From positions 12,423,001 through 12,487,000 of the forward strand of contig OU015657.1 in the NCBI GenBank assembly GCA_907165275.2: a stretch of DNA of 64,000 bases, written 5' to 3'. Position 1 is the first letter of the stretch; the number at the start of each line of letters is the position of its first letter. This document shows, piece after piece, positions 45,572 to 57,261 of the stretch. The DNA comes from Zygaena filipendulae (Eukaryota > Arthropoda > Insecta > Lepidoptera > Zygaenidae). The notes under the pieces were generated by a model. The model ran no database searches. It was given only the letters and a program-made list of their open reading frames with translations, and was not told where the DNA came from. The position numbers and the translations under genes were made by a program.

Positions 45572-45838
45572 GGATATTAGTCAGTTCCATCCGTATTTTT
45601 TTGCTTTTTCAAATTGTATTGAAAAAATACTAACAAAAAATGCATTACAGTTTAGAAGTGGGGGCTCTTGCCGTCATAACTGTAGCACGTCGTGACGTCA
45701 CGCGACATTTCGACTTAGCTAATGAATCTCTATAAATACGATAAAATAAATAAAATTAAATAAATCTCCGTTATATTTTCATTAGGTAGGTACGTAAAAA
45801 CCTGTTTAAGACAGACTCAAAATTAAAAAGTTGACAAG
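45572..45838 (-). mobile_element. MITE of the CRE-carrying family, copy 4 (diverged)
   Basis: ATTAGTCAGTTCCATCCG at one side, TCAAAATTAAAAAGTTGACA at the other. TGACGTCA at 45693-45700 within the conserved CGTGACGTCACGCGACATTTC centre. Confidence 0.6.
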
Positions 45839-46168
45839 CCCATTAACTGCCAACCCTACGGTAAACGTCAGATATTCGGAGGCGATACGTAATGAAATCA
45901 GGTTCGCACTAAATTATGGAGACAGAATTGTGTAAATCCAAATTTCATACTTAATAAACATATACTGCTTGCGACATTGTCTTCACACGATGTCACTAAC
46001 TACCAAACTTAACCGCCGGTCTCCTTTCATCACAGTATGTCATTTGTCTGCTATTTCTTATATGAAACTATTCAGCCTTAACTATCTACACAGGGTATTA
46101 GGTCCAAAAACTATCAGCATCTCTAGTACTTGGAGACTGTACGGTACGTACTGACGGGTACGTAGATA

Positions 46169-46436
46169 AAATGACAAAAAACCGGCCAAGTGCGAGTCCT
46201 ACTCGCGCACGAAGGGTTCCGTACCATTATCTATAAAAACAGCAAAATGAAACACGATTTTTGTATGGTAGCCCCCTTAAATATTTATTTTATTCTGTTT
46301 TTTAGTATTTGTTAATATAGTGGTAACAGAAATACATCATCTGTGAACACAGCCTGGTGACAGACGGACGGACAAACGGACAGCGGAGTCTTAGTAATAG
46401 GGTCCCGTTTTACCATTTGGATACGGAACCCTAAAA
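46169..46436. repeat. dispersed lepidopteran repeat with CCGGCCAAGTGCGAGTC end
   Basis: Left end AACCGGCCAAGTGCGAGTCC ...GAAGGGTTCCGTACC. Right end GACGGACAGCGGAGTC-type and TACGGAACCCTAAAA. AGGGTTCCGTA and TACGGAACCCT are exact complements. Very common in moth genomes from memory; class not assigned. Confidence 0.65.
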
Positions 46437-46662
46437 TGCGCAAGTAGAAGTGAGAAAAATGAGTAAAGCAATTTTTAAATTAATATGTGAGAATAACACC
46501 GCCGCTAGCGCACTCTTAAACACCACGCAGCCAGAGCCGCGAGCAATTGTTTGTTATAAAATTTAGATATTAATATGCTACATACTAGTTTTAATTTAAG
46601 GAAACAGACCAGTCAGCTATATTTAATTTTCCCTAATCAAGCGTAATCTAAGTGTTATTTTA

Positions 46663-46871
46663 TCCTTCTTCTTTACATAGTGTAAAATGAAATCGCTTCC
46701 GCTGTCTGTTCGCGATAAACTCAAAAAACTGCTGAACGAATTTTCATGCGGTTTTCACCAATAGGCAGGCAGATAGAGTGATTCCAGAGGAAGATTTATC
46801 GGCATAGTTTATCCTGAAATTTCCGCTGGATCTCCGAAATTACTGCGGGTAAAACCGCGGAGGACAGCTAT
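46663..46871 (+). mobile_element. Helitron-like element, CACCAATAGG subfamily
   Basis: A|TCCTTCTTCTTTACATAGTG; AACGAATTTTCATGCGGTTTT; 3' GCGGGTAAAACCGCGGAGG ...CAGCTAT. Confidence 0.65.
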
Positions 46872-47762
46872 TAATATACCAAATATAACAGTAAACAAGC
46901 ACCGTTCAGAATGAAATTATTAGTATACACAAGAATTTTTATCAAAAATCTTCAAGGAATCAAAGTAAATAAAAGCATATTTTTTATCTTCCATTGCAAA
47001 GATCGGAGCTAGTGTTGTGTAAAACAGGCAATAACATAACCTAACCTGATACCGAGTAAATTTTTCGTAACAGTAACAAATAGCTGGTATCAATCAGGAC
47101 GGTTTCTCAACGCATATTCGTCAATTTGTACGATTGAGTGTTTAAAAAAGGTAATCAGTTTATCATAAACACTGCTAACCGGATCGGCGACCTGTCAATT
47201 TACTGAAGGATTAGTGGAAACGTCATTAGAACATGCTAAATAGACATTAGCCTCCTTTTGCCTTCGTATTGAATCATTTGCGTATAGACATTTGGACACA
47301 GTGACATTGTTGATTGGTTCTGCTAAATACCTGTCGGAACCAAATGGTAGTTCTGCCGGCGAAGTTAGCTTGGTTTTGAACTGTGCAATAGAGTGAAATG
47401 GTATACGGATCTCCGATGGAAGAGCATCCACAACGACGCATTTTGTGTCCTTGGTATTATACAAATAGGGTGAATTGTACAATACGATGACGATAAATAG
47501 GTATATAGGTACCTACTTTAAAATAAATATATAATTGCGAAAGCGAACATCAAAATCTGTAGATTTTCTTGAAAACCAATGTTATTTTACCACGGCTTGT
47601 TTACATTATTATGTCTCAGTGATATTGTGAAATCGGTGACATACCATAATATTACACTTTTTTATTTTTTGTCAATAGTGACCACAGTTCGTATTTACGA
47701 CTCTTATTAGTGTTGTTGTAATTTAAATCAATAACCTTTAACTCAACTCATAGTCCTAACTA

Positions 47763-47944
47763 ACCACGGTGGCACTCGTATTATCTTCGGGATTCCCGAA
47801 GGGATTCCGGAATATAAAATACCCTATGCACTTTTCTATATATACCCCTGAGGTGTATGCAAAATTTCACTGTCGCGTAAGTAGCTAAGGCATGAAAATG
47901 TTACAAACAATCAAACTCACTTCTGCATTTATATTAATAGGATT
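47763..47944 (-). mobile_element. Helitron-like element, terminus eroded
   Basis: Only GGGATTCCCGAAGGGATTCC, AAATACCCTATGCAC, GGTGTATGCAAAATTTCAC and TTATATTAATAGGA remain recognisable. Confidence 0.55.
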
Positions 47945-48122
47945 ATATTATTACATGTATGCAAATCCAAATTTTAAGCTCGGCTTAGAATCCGTTTTAT
48001 CGGTTTATTCTTTTTCGTGTACTATCGTTTGTTAAACAACTCTACTTTTGTCTTCTTTTGCTGGAGGTTTTACAGACAAACCTGATATCTACTAATATTT
48101 AGGTACCTGTTATTTTTCACAG

Positions 48123-48263
48123 ATACTTCGTAAGCACCGTGCTGCAGTACCAGATCCACCGGGCGCTGTGCGAGCGCACCGGCCAGTTCATCCCCAACGA
48201 CCCATCGAGACCGCTACACAAATGCGACATCTACCGGCAACCGGAGGCTGGAAAGATTTTGAC
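48123..48263 (+). CDS. angiotensin-converting-enzyme-like peptidase (M2), third-last coding exon
   Basis: Dipeptidyl-carboxypeptidase family exon, 141 nt, bounded by TTTTTCACAG and GTAAGTAT. It reads (R)[16 protein letters not shown] ...[17 protein letters not shown], the segment following the active site in ACE proteins. The leading Arg-Tyr matches Arg522/Tyr523 of human testis ACE (chloride ligand and transition-state Tyr). The two Cys match its Cys538-Cys550 disulphide; the loop between them is 7 residues longer here (18 residues against 11). It enters in phase 2 and leaves in phase 2. The HEXXH zinc motif is on an exon not seen here, so catalytic competence cannot be judged. A truncated SINE begins within ten bases of the donor. 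Confidence 0.9.
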
Positions 48264-48271
48264 GTAAGTAT

Positions 48272-48535
48272 ATCGTGAGGAAACCATAGCATGGTGGTAG
48301 GGCGCTCTCTAGTGCCCGTCTGGCTAGCTACCACCTTCAAGTTGCAAATCTGTCGCCAAGCACCTAACGGTGTGTTCCGGCAGCCCCACTTGAAAGCCAG
48401 TTCCCATCCCCATTCCAGACCGGCAACGCACTGCAAGGCTTCTGGTGTTGCAGATGTCCATGGGCGGCGGTAATCACTTACCATCAGGTGTACCACTTGC
48501 CCGTTTGCCCCCTATGACATAAAAAAAATAAAAAA
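48272..48535 (+). mobile_element. SINE family A, headless copy beside a splice donor
   Basis: Matches the 35914 SINE from CGTGAGGAAACCATAGCATG to the (AAAT)n tail and lacks the tRNA-like head. It starts ~8 bp after the exon end at 48263. Confidence 0.8.
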
Positions 48536-48639
48536 TAAAAAAAAATAATCTAATAATATACATCAGTCGAGTTTAATATGGGTGTAAGCAAGACGTATGA
48601 AACCATAAGGAATCTCGCCTTGGTCACTTGGTTACAAGT

Positions 48640-48905
48640 GAAGTATATGAGTGGGTTAAAAAAATAGATAAACAACGTGTGTTATGGCATACAGAATAAA
48701 TAATTTATGAACTTTTTAGAGCTAGTTTATGATTGTTAACACATGCGCGTTGTGGGCAAGTAATGTTGCATGGGCTTTATTCAGTAAGTATGACCAAACA
48801 AAAAACAATCCCAAACGTTTCAGGTGCCAAAATATCAGAAATTAATATTCATTATGCCAAAACAAACGTTGTGAATAGGTATGCGAAATTGAAGAAAATT
48901 GAGCA
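48640..48905. mobile_element. degraded MITE of the TTATTCACTATGACCA family
   Basis: AACAACGTGTGTTATGGCATAC, ATGCGCGTTGTGGGCAAGTAATG and GGCTTTATTCAGTAAGTATGACC are all family pieces, but rearranged. Confidence 0.5.
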
Positions 48906-49545
48906 TTTATTAATATAATAATCAATTAAAATCGCGGACGCAATTTTTTCACCGAACTTTACAAAACTGCTTATATCTCAGAAACTAAAAGCCGGGTACT
49001 GGTACCATTTAGCTTGGACGCCCACAAATTGTGACAGCTTATAATAGCGTTGCTGCCGACGAGAGTGGGTGTTCAAAAAGGCTTAAAGAGACTACATCTC
49101 AAGACTTCGCTGACTCCGTCCGATGGTTTTAATGTTAGCAATCTAAACCACCATTACAGTTTCAAGTCTTACAACACACGTTCATTGAAACATAAAAATA
49201 TTTCGATTAATTACACCAGCAATAGGAAGGAATCTATCAAAAGCGAACATTACAATTCGTTGGTCGAGATTGCTATCTGCTGGCTTGTGAATATAATTTA
49301 TTGCGTTTCTTTGTCGCGGCTCAAGGCTGTTCGAGCCTACGCAATTTTATGAACCGACTGCGTAAGGAATTGCAGAGTATGTTTTACTCTGGAGTGACGC
49401 AACAATTCCTTTTTCACGGATCAAAAAAACAAACCTTGAAATGTAATAAGTGATTTTTATTTTGAAAGAAGAGCCCAATAACAAATGATGACTCAAACTT
49501 CAAAAATCCTGCCTGCCCGTATCGGTAGCTCTTTATGTGTATAAT

Positions 49546-49771
49546 TGGACATTGGAGAAATTTTGATTAAATTAAAGTTTTAAAATTATAACGCCATTTT
49601 GTGTCAAATTGTTTATGTATATTATATTGATATTTAGTTACATATTTAAACAATGTAATAAGGTAAACACATAATTAAAAAACGTTCTCTTACTCTCAAT
49701 AAATCGTTCTGAATCAATTACTTCATTTTGTGGGTTAACATGTTATTGCTTATCTGCGTCCAATTATTTAT
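49546..49771. mobile_element. MITE of the GATAAGCAATA family, copy 2
   Basis: Same body as 18709 (AAACAATGTAATAAGGTAAAC, AAAACGTTCTCTTACTCTCA). Right end GTTATTGCTTATCTGCGTCC. The left TIR is internally deleted. AATT at both edges is a possible target duplication. Confidence 0.65.
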
Positions 49772-50181
49772 TTATTTATTTCAAAAACCACATAATCCTT
49801 ACAGGCTAACCTAATGCGATTATATGACTACCTACTTTGAGTATTTGGCTTACAAGTTAACACACACAAAGTTATTTTTGTGAATTCATTCAGAGAACAG
49901 AACCTAATGCATAGAAATACTCTATTTGCAATAATTTGTATCGAGTAAAATCTAATATATTTGTTCTTTCTTTCTGGATTCCCTGAAGAATCCTGCCCAG
50001 CTCTATAAGTCAAGTAGTTTCGAGATTTCCTAATGAGGCAATCAATCAGCGAGTGTAATATCGTTTTAATTTAATAGAATTTTTTTATGATTATCTCACA
50101 ATATCCCCATTCAGTTACGGACTTGCTGAATGGGAAACTATTAAATTCTGAGCTTTCTTGAGGAGAACTTCAACTCGATCA

Positions 50182-50411
50182 GGGCCCTTATTCACTATGA
50201 CCAACAACATTCCTTGTCCATAACGTGCGTCTCAAAAACGCATTTCTAAACGTTCTAGATGCCAAAATATTAGAAATTATTATTCTTTATGCCATAAGAG
50301 ACGTTGTAGATGGATTTTTTTGGAGTAAAACTTCTTTGATTACGAGGGAAAGACAGTTTTTGCGGCGTCTTATCTTAACGCGGCGTGTTATGGTCATAGT
50401 GAATAAGCCCA
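50182..50411. mobile_element. MITE with GGGCCCTTATTCACTATGACCA-type ends, copy 1
   Basis: Left GGGCCCTTATTCACTATGAC and right GTCATAGTGAATAAGCCC are inverted. The 230-bp body includes AGACGTTGTAGATGG and is non-coding (the frame 50225-50428 is ignored). Confidence 0.75.
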
Positions 50412-50892
50412 GTTCTCAGCATGCGTAATACGGGCATTGTAATTTTAAGTTCGCATTACAGCACCATGATTCATGGTATAGGGCCATGAAAAATCAATTG
50501 TAAAATGATAATGGCAAGTTTACAAGGTTTAAAAGGAAAGGGCGTACCTACTATAGCGTCGAGAACCTTATTTTACGGGTATCACTGATAACTTTTGGCG
50601 CATTTTTGAGACAGGCTGAGATAGCTCTGTACCGTAATCCTCAGGACCTTTTCCTGTAATGCTTAGACTCGAGTAAGCTATCGTTATGTATATACTAAAA
50701 GAAATTTTTTTAATTTACCTTTTTTTCTGACTCTATTAAAGTAACATTTTATAAAGTGACCCGAAACAGGAATAAAAAATAACACGGGGCGAAACAAGAA
50801 TTTTCAGGAATGTGGGACGAAAACTTGAGGCGAAACAGGAACAAATCTAGCAATCACCGGAAGTGACGAGCACTACCAACGTGTTTCCGTTT

Positions 50893-51050
50893 GAATCAAT
50901 ATTATCTCAAATCAAATCAAATCAATCAAATCAAATATTCTTTTTTGTCACCAAAAATATAAATATAAAAAATACATGGTGGGAAATACAGGCAACAAAG
51001 GGCGGCCTTATTGCTTAAAAGCAATATCTTCCAGGCAACCTGTAGACTAA
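50893..51050 (-). repeat. LINE 3' end fragment with (TTTGA)n tail, reverse
   Basis: On the minus strand: GGAAGATATTGC, AGCAATAAGGCCGCCC, then after 60 nt a (TTTGA)n tail at 50905-50940. Confidence 0.55.
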
Positions 51051-51409
51051 CGCTGTTAGACTAACCCCACTAGTATTATATTATATGTGACCGGCGTGAG
51101 TATACCAGTCTTGTAACCCTGAGAGGGCCTGCTAGCTGGTACTCTCTTACCCAAGGTGATACAGTTCTTTGAAATTAAAATTCAACTCTACTGAGAACAA
51201 TACAGTAGGTAATTTAAACTTGGTAGCTGCAATAGCAGGTACATGGTTTCTTTCGTGCCTACTTCTCAATATGACCGAATATACTTAAGTACCAGTAAAT
51301 TTATGTGAAACTTAAATACCTATACTAATTTAGGAAGGAAGTGAGAATGACAGAAATAAATGCAAATTTTCATCGAAATCCGTCGGAGAGTTTCTAAAAT
51401 ATAAAGGAG

Positions 51410-51615
51410 CTAGCTGTCCCGCGCGGTTTCACCGGCGATATTTTCGGAGTTGCCGCAGGAATTCCGCATTACAATATAGCCTATGTTATACTCAGGGATA
51501 ATGTAGCTTCCTAATGGTAAAAGAATTTTCGAAATCGGTCCAGTATTTTTTTGAGTTAAATCGTAACAAACAAACAAACAAAAAATCAAATCGTTCTTTA
51601 TAATATTAGTATAGA
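51410..51615 (-). mobile_element. Helitron-like element, GGATAATGTAGCTTCC subfamily
   Basis: CTAG at 51410; terminus CCCGCGCGGTTTCACCGGCG; (AAAC)n; 5' TC at 51615-51614. Confidence 0.75.
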
Positions 51616-51874
51616 CTGTAGCTTTGATAGTCGAGCGAGACGAAGTTTGTTAGAAATAATTTAATCGAGATCAAAAATGTTCAATTCACTCATTATACGA
51701 ATTTTTACTGTTCAAAGTTCATGTTATATGCGTTCAATTAGTACCTACACTTAACTCCAATTTAATTTAACGATCGTTTTAAAATGGCAAATTATTCGTG
51801 ACATATTATCTTTGTTAACCTGACAACATAATGTTCAAATTCACTAATCTATAGGTACACATAAATAAAATTGG

Positions 51875-52149
51875 AGTGTCTGTTTGTAATTCCAAATGAA
51901 CAGCTTTTCACTAATTGCATATGAAATTATATACGGCACTTACATAAAAATCTTTTTTTTTTAATTTTCTCTGTCTGTCTGTCTGTTTGTTCCGGCTAAT
52001 CTCTGAAACGGCTGAACTGATTTTAACGGGACTTTCACTGGCAGATAGCTGATGTTACAAGGAGTAACTCGGGCTACGTTTGTTTAGAACAAAATAGTTT
52101 CCGCGGGAATTCCAAAACTCACGCGGGTGAAACCACGGGACATAGCTAG
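51875..52149 (+). mobile_element. Helitron-like element, CAGCTTTTCACTAATTGCAT subfamily
   Basis: Long 5' part with ATTCCAAATGAACAGCTTTTC, (CTGT)n, GAAACGGCTGAACTGATTTT; 3' CACGCGGGTGAAACCACGGG then CTAG|T. Confidence 0.7.
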
Positions 52150-52418
52150 TAACAAAATAATAACCGTTCATAATTTTGGCGTGTTTCCTAAAATATCGAG
52201 GTTTATCTCAGTTAAGACCGAACTACATGCTGATAAAGTTCAAATTTGTTTACTTAATTTTTGTTTAAAAAAATATAAATAAAGCATTGTACACACAGCA
52301 AGCGCCTGCGGTCGGTCGGCGGGCGGCGGAAGTGTTCATTTACCCTTAACTACTCGATGCGGGCAAGAAATTAGATTTCGTCGTTAAACTTTAACCACGG
52401 ATAACTTTATAGATTTAA

Positions 52419-52735
52419 CTAGCTGTGCCCCGCGGTTTCACCGTTGTTAATTTCAGAGATCATGCGAGAATTTCGGGATGAAAAGTAGTCTAAGTTACTC
52501 CTTATAATATCAACTATCTGCCAGTGAAAGTTCCATTAGAATCGGTGCAGCTGTTTCGGAGATTAGCCGGAAAAAACTGACAGACTGACCGACAGACAGA
52601 GAAAAAATTAAAAGAATTGCTTTCTTGATAAACTTCTTTTCTTTCTTTCTTTCTGTGTAAGTACCGTATATAATTTTGTATGCATTTAGTAGAAAATTGT
52701 TAATTTGAAACTACAAACAGACACTTAAATTTTAT
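52419..52735 (-). mobile_element. Helitron-like element, same subfamily as 51875, opposite strand
   Basis: CTAG at 52419; CTATCTGCCAGTGAAAGTTCC; the distal part 52655-52735 has GTACCGTATATAATTTTG and TAATTTGAAACTACAAACAG. Contains (CTTT)n. Confidence 0.65.
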
Positions 52736-53146
52736 TTATATGTCTAGATTTCAAACTCGCACATGCCGATTTGAACTTTAAGTTATGGGCCAAAGAGTCT
52801 ATAGTCAATTTCATTTTGGTGTCAATTAACAACACATTTAGCCACAAATTTGTTATTTTAATTTGTATAACGCCTATTCTTATTATGATAAATCGGTGTT
52901 CGGAAAGTTATAACATAATTACCGGTGGACAATATTTTGTTAATGGAGCTGTTAAACAAATTAAGGTCAAACTTAAACTGTCAGTAGGTATATAAATACT
53001 TGCTGTTTTTTTTTACTCATAACTGTTCACTACAGATTTACCCTTGTGGATTTTAGAATTCCTTGCGGAAACTCTTGTGTCAAGATGAAAGGTCGCCTAC
53101 GACCTTTCCGACCTAAAATAACAGCTATTTGTTAGTGTATACAGTA

Positions 53147-53346
53147 CTAGCTGACCCGCGCGGTTTCACCCGCGGTAATTTCGGAGTTCCCGCGGGAATT
53201 CCGGGATAAAATATAGTTACAAACCTTCCTCATGAATCACTCCATCTATTGGTGAAAACTGCATCAAAATCCGTTGCGTAGTTTTAAAGATTTAAGCATA
53301 CATAGGGATATAGGGACAGAGAAAGCGACTTTGTTTTAAACTATGT
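53147..53346 (-). mobile_element. Helitron-like element, CCTTCCTCATGAATCACTCC subfamily
   Basis: CTAG at 53147; well-kept GCGCGGTTTCACCCGCGG hairpin and CCCGCGGGAATTCCGGG. Confidence 0.75.
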
Positions 53347-53474
53347 AGCGATACATGGTGAATTTTTGTTAGTTTTCGAGTCGAATACATCATTTCAGAA
53401 AAAAAATCTTGTTTCCATATAAGTACAAGATCAAAATCGACATAATAATATTATGAAGTCAGATAAAAAGGATA

Positions 53475-53551
53475 TAAAAGTGTTTTTTATCGAGAATACA
53501 TAGTAAGCCATGTGAAGTGTTTTTTATCGAGAATACATAGTAAGGCATGTG
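53475..53551. repeat. tandem duplication, two ~37-bp units
   Basis: AGTGTTTTTTATCGAGAATA then CATAGTAAGSCATGTG, twice in a row. Confidence 0.85.
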
Positions 53552-54149
53552 ACGTGAGTTTGTGACCCCGTTGAACTTGTCGGCGAGTCGTGCTATGCGT
53601 TGCACTACAGCAAATTTTCTTTCAGCTCTATATTTTTCCACTACTACGCGTTGTAACATTTTTTTTTTGTTAAAATATTTTTTTCATTTTTAGTTACATT
53701 TAACATTAATATTCAATTTGGTTTTTTAAACGATTAATATGAAGAGAGATTCGGCTCTGAACAAACTATAACTTTACACCGTGTATATCGCTCTCACACA
53801 CAAATTCTTGGTAATTATACCACACATTGAGGCGAGAGAAGCTTTCTTTTATTTTGCGAAGTCGGTTAATATTTCCCTCGATATGACGATATACGATATG
53901 ATACGACTAAAACCACCAAGTTAGCGACTGGTCTGTACTCGTATTGTTATGACCGAGTTACGGACACTTCTACTGCACTAACTTGCATAATACGCATACT
54001 AGATTTCTAGATTATACCGTCGCGAGTTAGTGGAGCGAGCCGTGGGAAAGTCCTAAGTGTTTAGCCTTGTCCGACCGTGTGCTTTACATGGGCTAACTGA
54101 TTTATTTGTCCTTACAACAAATTATAGGAACCAAACAGATACTCTCAAT

Positions 54150-54318
54150 CCATACGGATATCTCTGTCTGTCTGTTACATTTTCACGTCCGAACTACTTG
54201 ACCGATGATCATGCAATTTTGCTTATACGTTGTCCGGGTACATAAAAGCAACAAAGACAGATTTATTGAATTCCGGAAATTCCGCGGGAACTCCAAAATG
54301 ATTGCGGTGAAACAGCTA
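54150..54318 (+). mobile_element. Helitron-like element, eroded
   Basis: CTCTGTCTGTCTGTTACATTT, CTTGACCGATGATCATG, CCGCGGGAACTCC and GCGGTGAAACAGCTAT. Confidence 0.6.
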
Positions 54319-55241
54319 TTAATATTGTAAAGTAGCAATTTCACGTGTATTTCAGGATTCCGTGCGGAACTATAGAGCTTTTGCCAGGATGAAAATTATC
54401 CGAACGAATTTACATAAAACCGATAAGTTAAAGCTTTTTCTGGATATGACAGCATTTTTGACCGTTCGTTCGGATTGTGTGTGGTCTTTATATTAAAACA
54501 ATCAACTTACTACACAACAGAATACACCTCTGGAACTAGGTATTGAACCTATTTTAAATGATTAGGAAACCTGAGTGGCGTAGAATACTCTTATCTTGGA
54601 ACAAAGAGTTCCCGCGGAAATACCGAGTTAATTGGTGATTAATGTGTTGGGATAGAAGATAGGGTACTTTAGTTCTGACGTCAATAATACGTATAGTTCC
54701 TGCCAGCCTAGCGATACTCGCTTAAAGCAAAAGTTACTATGGATCTATGCGCGAACTTCCTTACCAACTTTGGAATACTTAACCTAATCCCTATGACCGC
54801 GTCATACATTGCATTGATAAGGTTGGTACAAAATGCATTCATAGATCGGTTCAGCGATTAGTATGAAAGTGCCGACTCTCAAAAAGGTAGTGATTATTTT
54901 GCTCAGTGGTTCCTGCGAAAATTCCAAAACTGACGCGGTAAAACAATTTTTGTTCTTTTTTTTAATGGAATTTCGAAACCCGCGTCGTGACTCTGTGGCG
55001 GGCCTAATTGCGTGTACAGATAGTGGACGTAGGTAGTGTAGGAAGCTAAATTCTGTTACACTGTTTAGTAACTATATTAGGTCAGATCTCTGGGAGTTGC
55101 GAAAACAAAGGAGACGGCAGCCGCTAGCCGTAGTAGCTGGGTGCTTAAAATGCCACTTTGTGAAACGACAACAGTCGCTTGCACGTACTGTAACTCTACA
55201 AGTACTCAGTATTATCATCGTAGAATATTTTTATGACTAGA

Positions 55242-55300
55242 CTAGCTGTCGCTCTCGGTTTTACTTGGTAAATATTTTAATATTATAAATGCGAATGTGT
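55242..55300 (-). mobile_element. minimal Helitron-like copy, ends only
   Basis: CTAGCTGTCGCTCTCGGTTTT joins almost directly to the opposite end, ATTTTAATATTATAAATGCG. Confidence 0.5.
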
Positions 55301-55326
55301 ATTTATTTTTTCTTTGTTACTTGAAT

Positions 55327-55515
55327 TAATTTACTTTTCTATTTAAAAATTAACTAAAATTCTGATAATTAAAAATAAACCAAAATATTGTGTTGAAATT
55401 ACGTAAAAAAAGAGCGAATAATTTACTTTTATCTAGTTGAAAATTAACTAAAATTCTGTTAATTAAAAATAAACCAAAATATTGTGATGAAATTACGTAA
55501 AAAAAGAGCGAATGA
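55327..55515. repeat. tandem duplication, two ~95-bp AT-rich units
   Basis: Both units contain AATTAAAAATAAACCAAAAT, ATTGTGWTGAAATTACG and AAAAAGAGCGAAT. Confidence 0.85.
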
Positions 55516-56154
55516 AAAGTAAAAGGTGTAAAATAAAAAGGTACAAAATAAACAGGTGGGTAGGTAAATAAAAAATCATAAAAGGTAAATAGGTAAAAAA
55601 AAAAAATAGGTAACTAAGAAGAATGACATTGCTGCTTTAGATATAGATATCAATTATAGTAAAGTTCAACTGTTAAAAGACTGCATAACCACGTGACATA
55701 ACGGTTCCGTTCCATAGTTTTTTTTGCTTAAACGATAAAATAGATTGTCAACTTGGTTTAGCGGGCAGACGTACGCTTTCAAGGATCTAATGTGGATACT
55801 GGATAGTTGTAGTGTAGCATTTTAGCCACCTATCAAAGCACAAAGTCGTATGCACGCCGGACCTTAAGTTATGTAATTTCTGCGTCCATTTCGATTCATA
55901 ATATCTTGTGAAAGGGTTTATACTTCTCGCTAGCTAATGTTCTAGGTTTCGTCTGCTTAATTCAGAATATTTTTCCGGGAACTACTAAAATTTTATTTAG
56001 GTAGGTCCTCCTGAGATGAATAAAAAGTAGTCTAAATGTTAAATCGATGACTGCTACAATTTTGATGTTATGTCTGTTATCTATACATAATATGATCATA
56101 AATTGTTCCCAATGGGAACCATTGCAATAATGGCAGCGGAAGTGGCGTATACTT

Positions 56155-56346
56155 GAAGTCAACGGAAGTGACGCGCGTGAAGTCAACAGAAGTGACGCGC
56201 TTGACGTCAACCAAAGTGACGCGCTTGAAGTCAACAGAAGTGACGCGCTTGAAGTCAACCAAAGTGACGCGCTTGAAGTCAATCAAAGTGACGCGCTTGA
56301 AGTCAACAGAAGTGACGCGGTTGACGTCAACATAAACGATACGCAT
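56155..56346. repeat. 24-bp minisatellite, eight units
   Basis: Units start GAAGTCAAC (or GACGTCAAC), then A/C-G/A-AAGTGACGCG and end CTT or variants; the last unit is diverged. 24 is a multiple of three, so frames stay open on both strands (KSTEVTRL-like plus, VDFKRVTS-like minus). TGACGTCA occurs at the junctions before units 3 and 8. There is no sign of a gene around it. Confidence 0.9.
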
Positions 56347-56872
56347 GTAGTTGACATCGAGCACAACATTTATTAATTCACGTCATAAACTGCAATACTC
56401 ATTTTTTATTGTTTTAACACTTCATAGTCATACCTACATTCTACCTACCTATAAAACAGGTTATCCTAGATTAGGCTCCAGATCTCCTGCTTTACTTAAT
56501 TAAAACACATTTCATGTACTTGATTTGTGGAGACGAATAAATTATATTATTATTATTATTCTTACAAAATATATTGATCCTTCCAACAAAATTAAACGAC
56601 AAACCAAACACATGCCTACCACAGATATCGGTTAAAACAGATACAGCATCGACATGGAACATGATCAGATTAGGTAATTTTCGTCTAACAATATCAAGAT
56701 ACACAACACAGTTCCCGTTACTCGAGTCGTGACTGCAGCCAGACGGCGCAGGCGCAGGCTAAGGTGATGTAAGTGGACCCACCGCTACCGTAAAACAATA
56801 TGACTTGTGTAAGTAGGCTTTATAAATCAGTTAGGCAACATTAGCTCCCAGATGGGAATAGGCTAATTGACT

Positions 56873-57062
56873 AGTTTTTTTTAGTCCGTCTTGTAGATTA
56901 ATAAAAAATATTGGACACGTATTTTTGCTTTTTAAACGTAATCAAAAAATCCCGGTGATACATTGAGTTGAAATTTCGCGTGACGTCACTAACCAGTGCA
57001 GTTTGTATCGCGGCTTGTAGCGGTTAGTGACGTCACGAGCCGCCACCCTAAACTTTAATTAT
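56873..57062 (+). mobile_element. MITE of the CRE-carrying family, copy 5 (one end lost)
   Basis: Starts TTGACTAGTTTTTTTTAGTC. TGACGTCA at 56981-56988 and 57028-57035. Truncated after CACCCTAAACTTTAAT. Confidence 0.75.
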
Positions 57063-57084
57063 TTAAAAAAAAATTAAAAAAAAA

Positions 57085-57261
57085 AAGGAACCAAGGCAGG
57101 TTTGTTTGTTGCGCTTCCACGCCTTAACGGCCCAACCAAACATCATGAAATTTTACATACACGCTGTCAGACGTACAGAAAAAGACATAACGTACTTTTT
57201 ATCCCGGAATTCCCGCGGGAACTCCGAAATTCACGCGGGTGAAACCGCGAGGAACAGCTAG
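57085..57261 (+). mobile_element. Helitron-like element
   Basis: AACCAAACATCATGAAATTTT, TTATCCCGGAATTCCCGCGG, CACGCGGGTGAAACCGCGAG, CTAG|T ending 57261. The 5' boundary is unclear. Confidence 0.7.

Larger units (their letters stand above)
43211..48122. other. no exon found; transposon-derived DNA upstream of the ACE exon
   Basis: Besides listed elements nothing codes convincingly. The missing upstream ACE exons (including the HEXXH exon) were looked for on both strands and not found, so this is probably intron or the exons lie further left. Confidence 0.45.

Noticed and set aside
47195..47482. 95-codon minus-strand frame with LPSEIR...FKTKL
   Set aside because: Slight likeness to the C-terminal end of LINE reverse transcriptases, but too short and weak to call.
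49050..49352. 100-codon plus-strand frame
   Set aside because: No domain, no promoter or splice signals, composition of random AT-rich DNA.
56077..56364. 95-codon minus-strand and 60-codon plus-strand repeat proteins
   Set aside because: Products of the 24-bp minisatellite period, no start context or flanking exons.
56725..56775. Extra ACE exon (CAG-CCAGACGGCGCAGG...GTAAGTGG)
   Set aside because: The 48123-48263 and 58952-59140 exons already join in frame at a conserved position, leaving no room for it.
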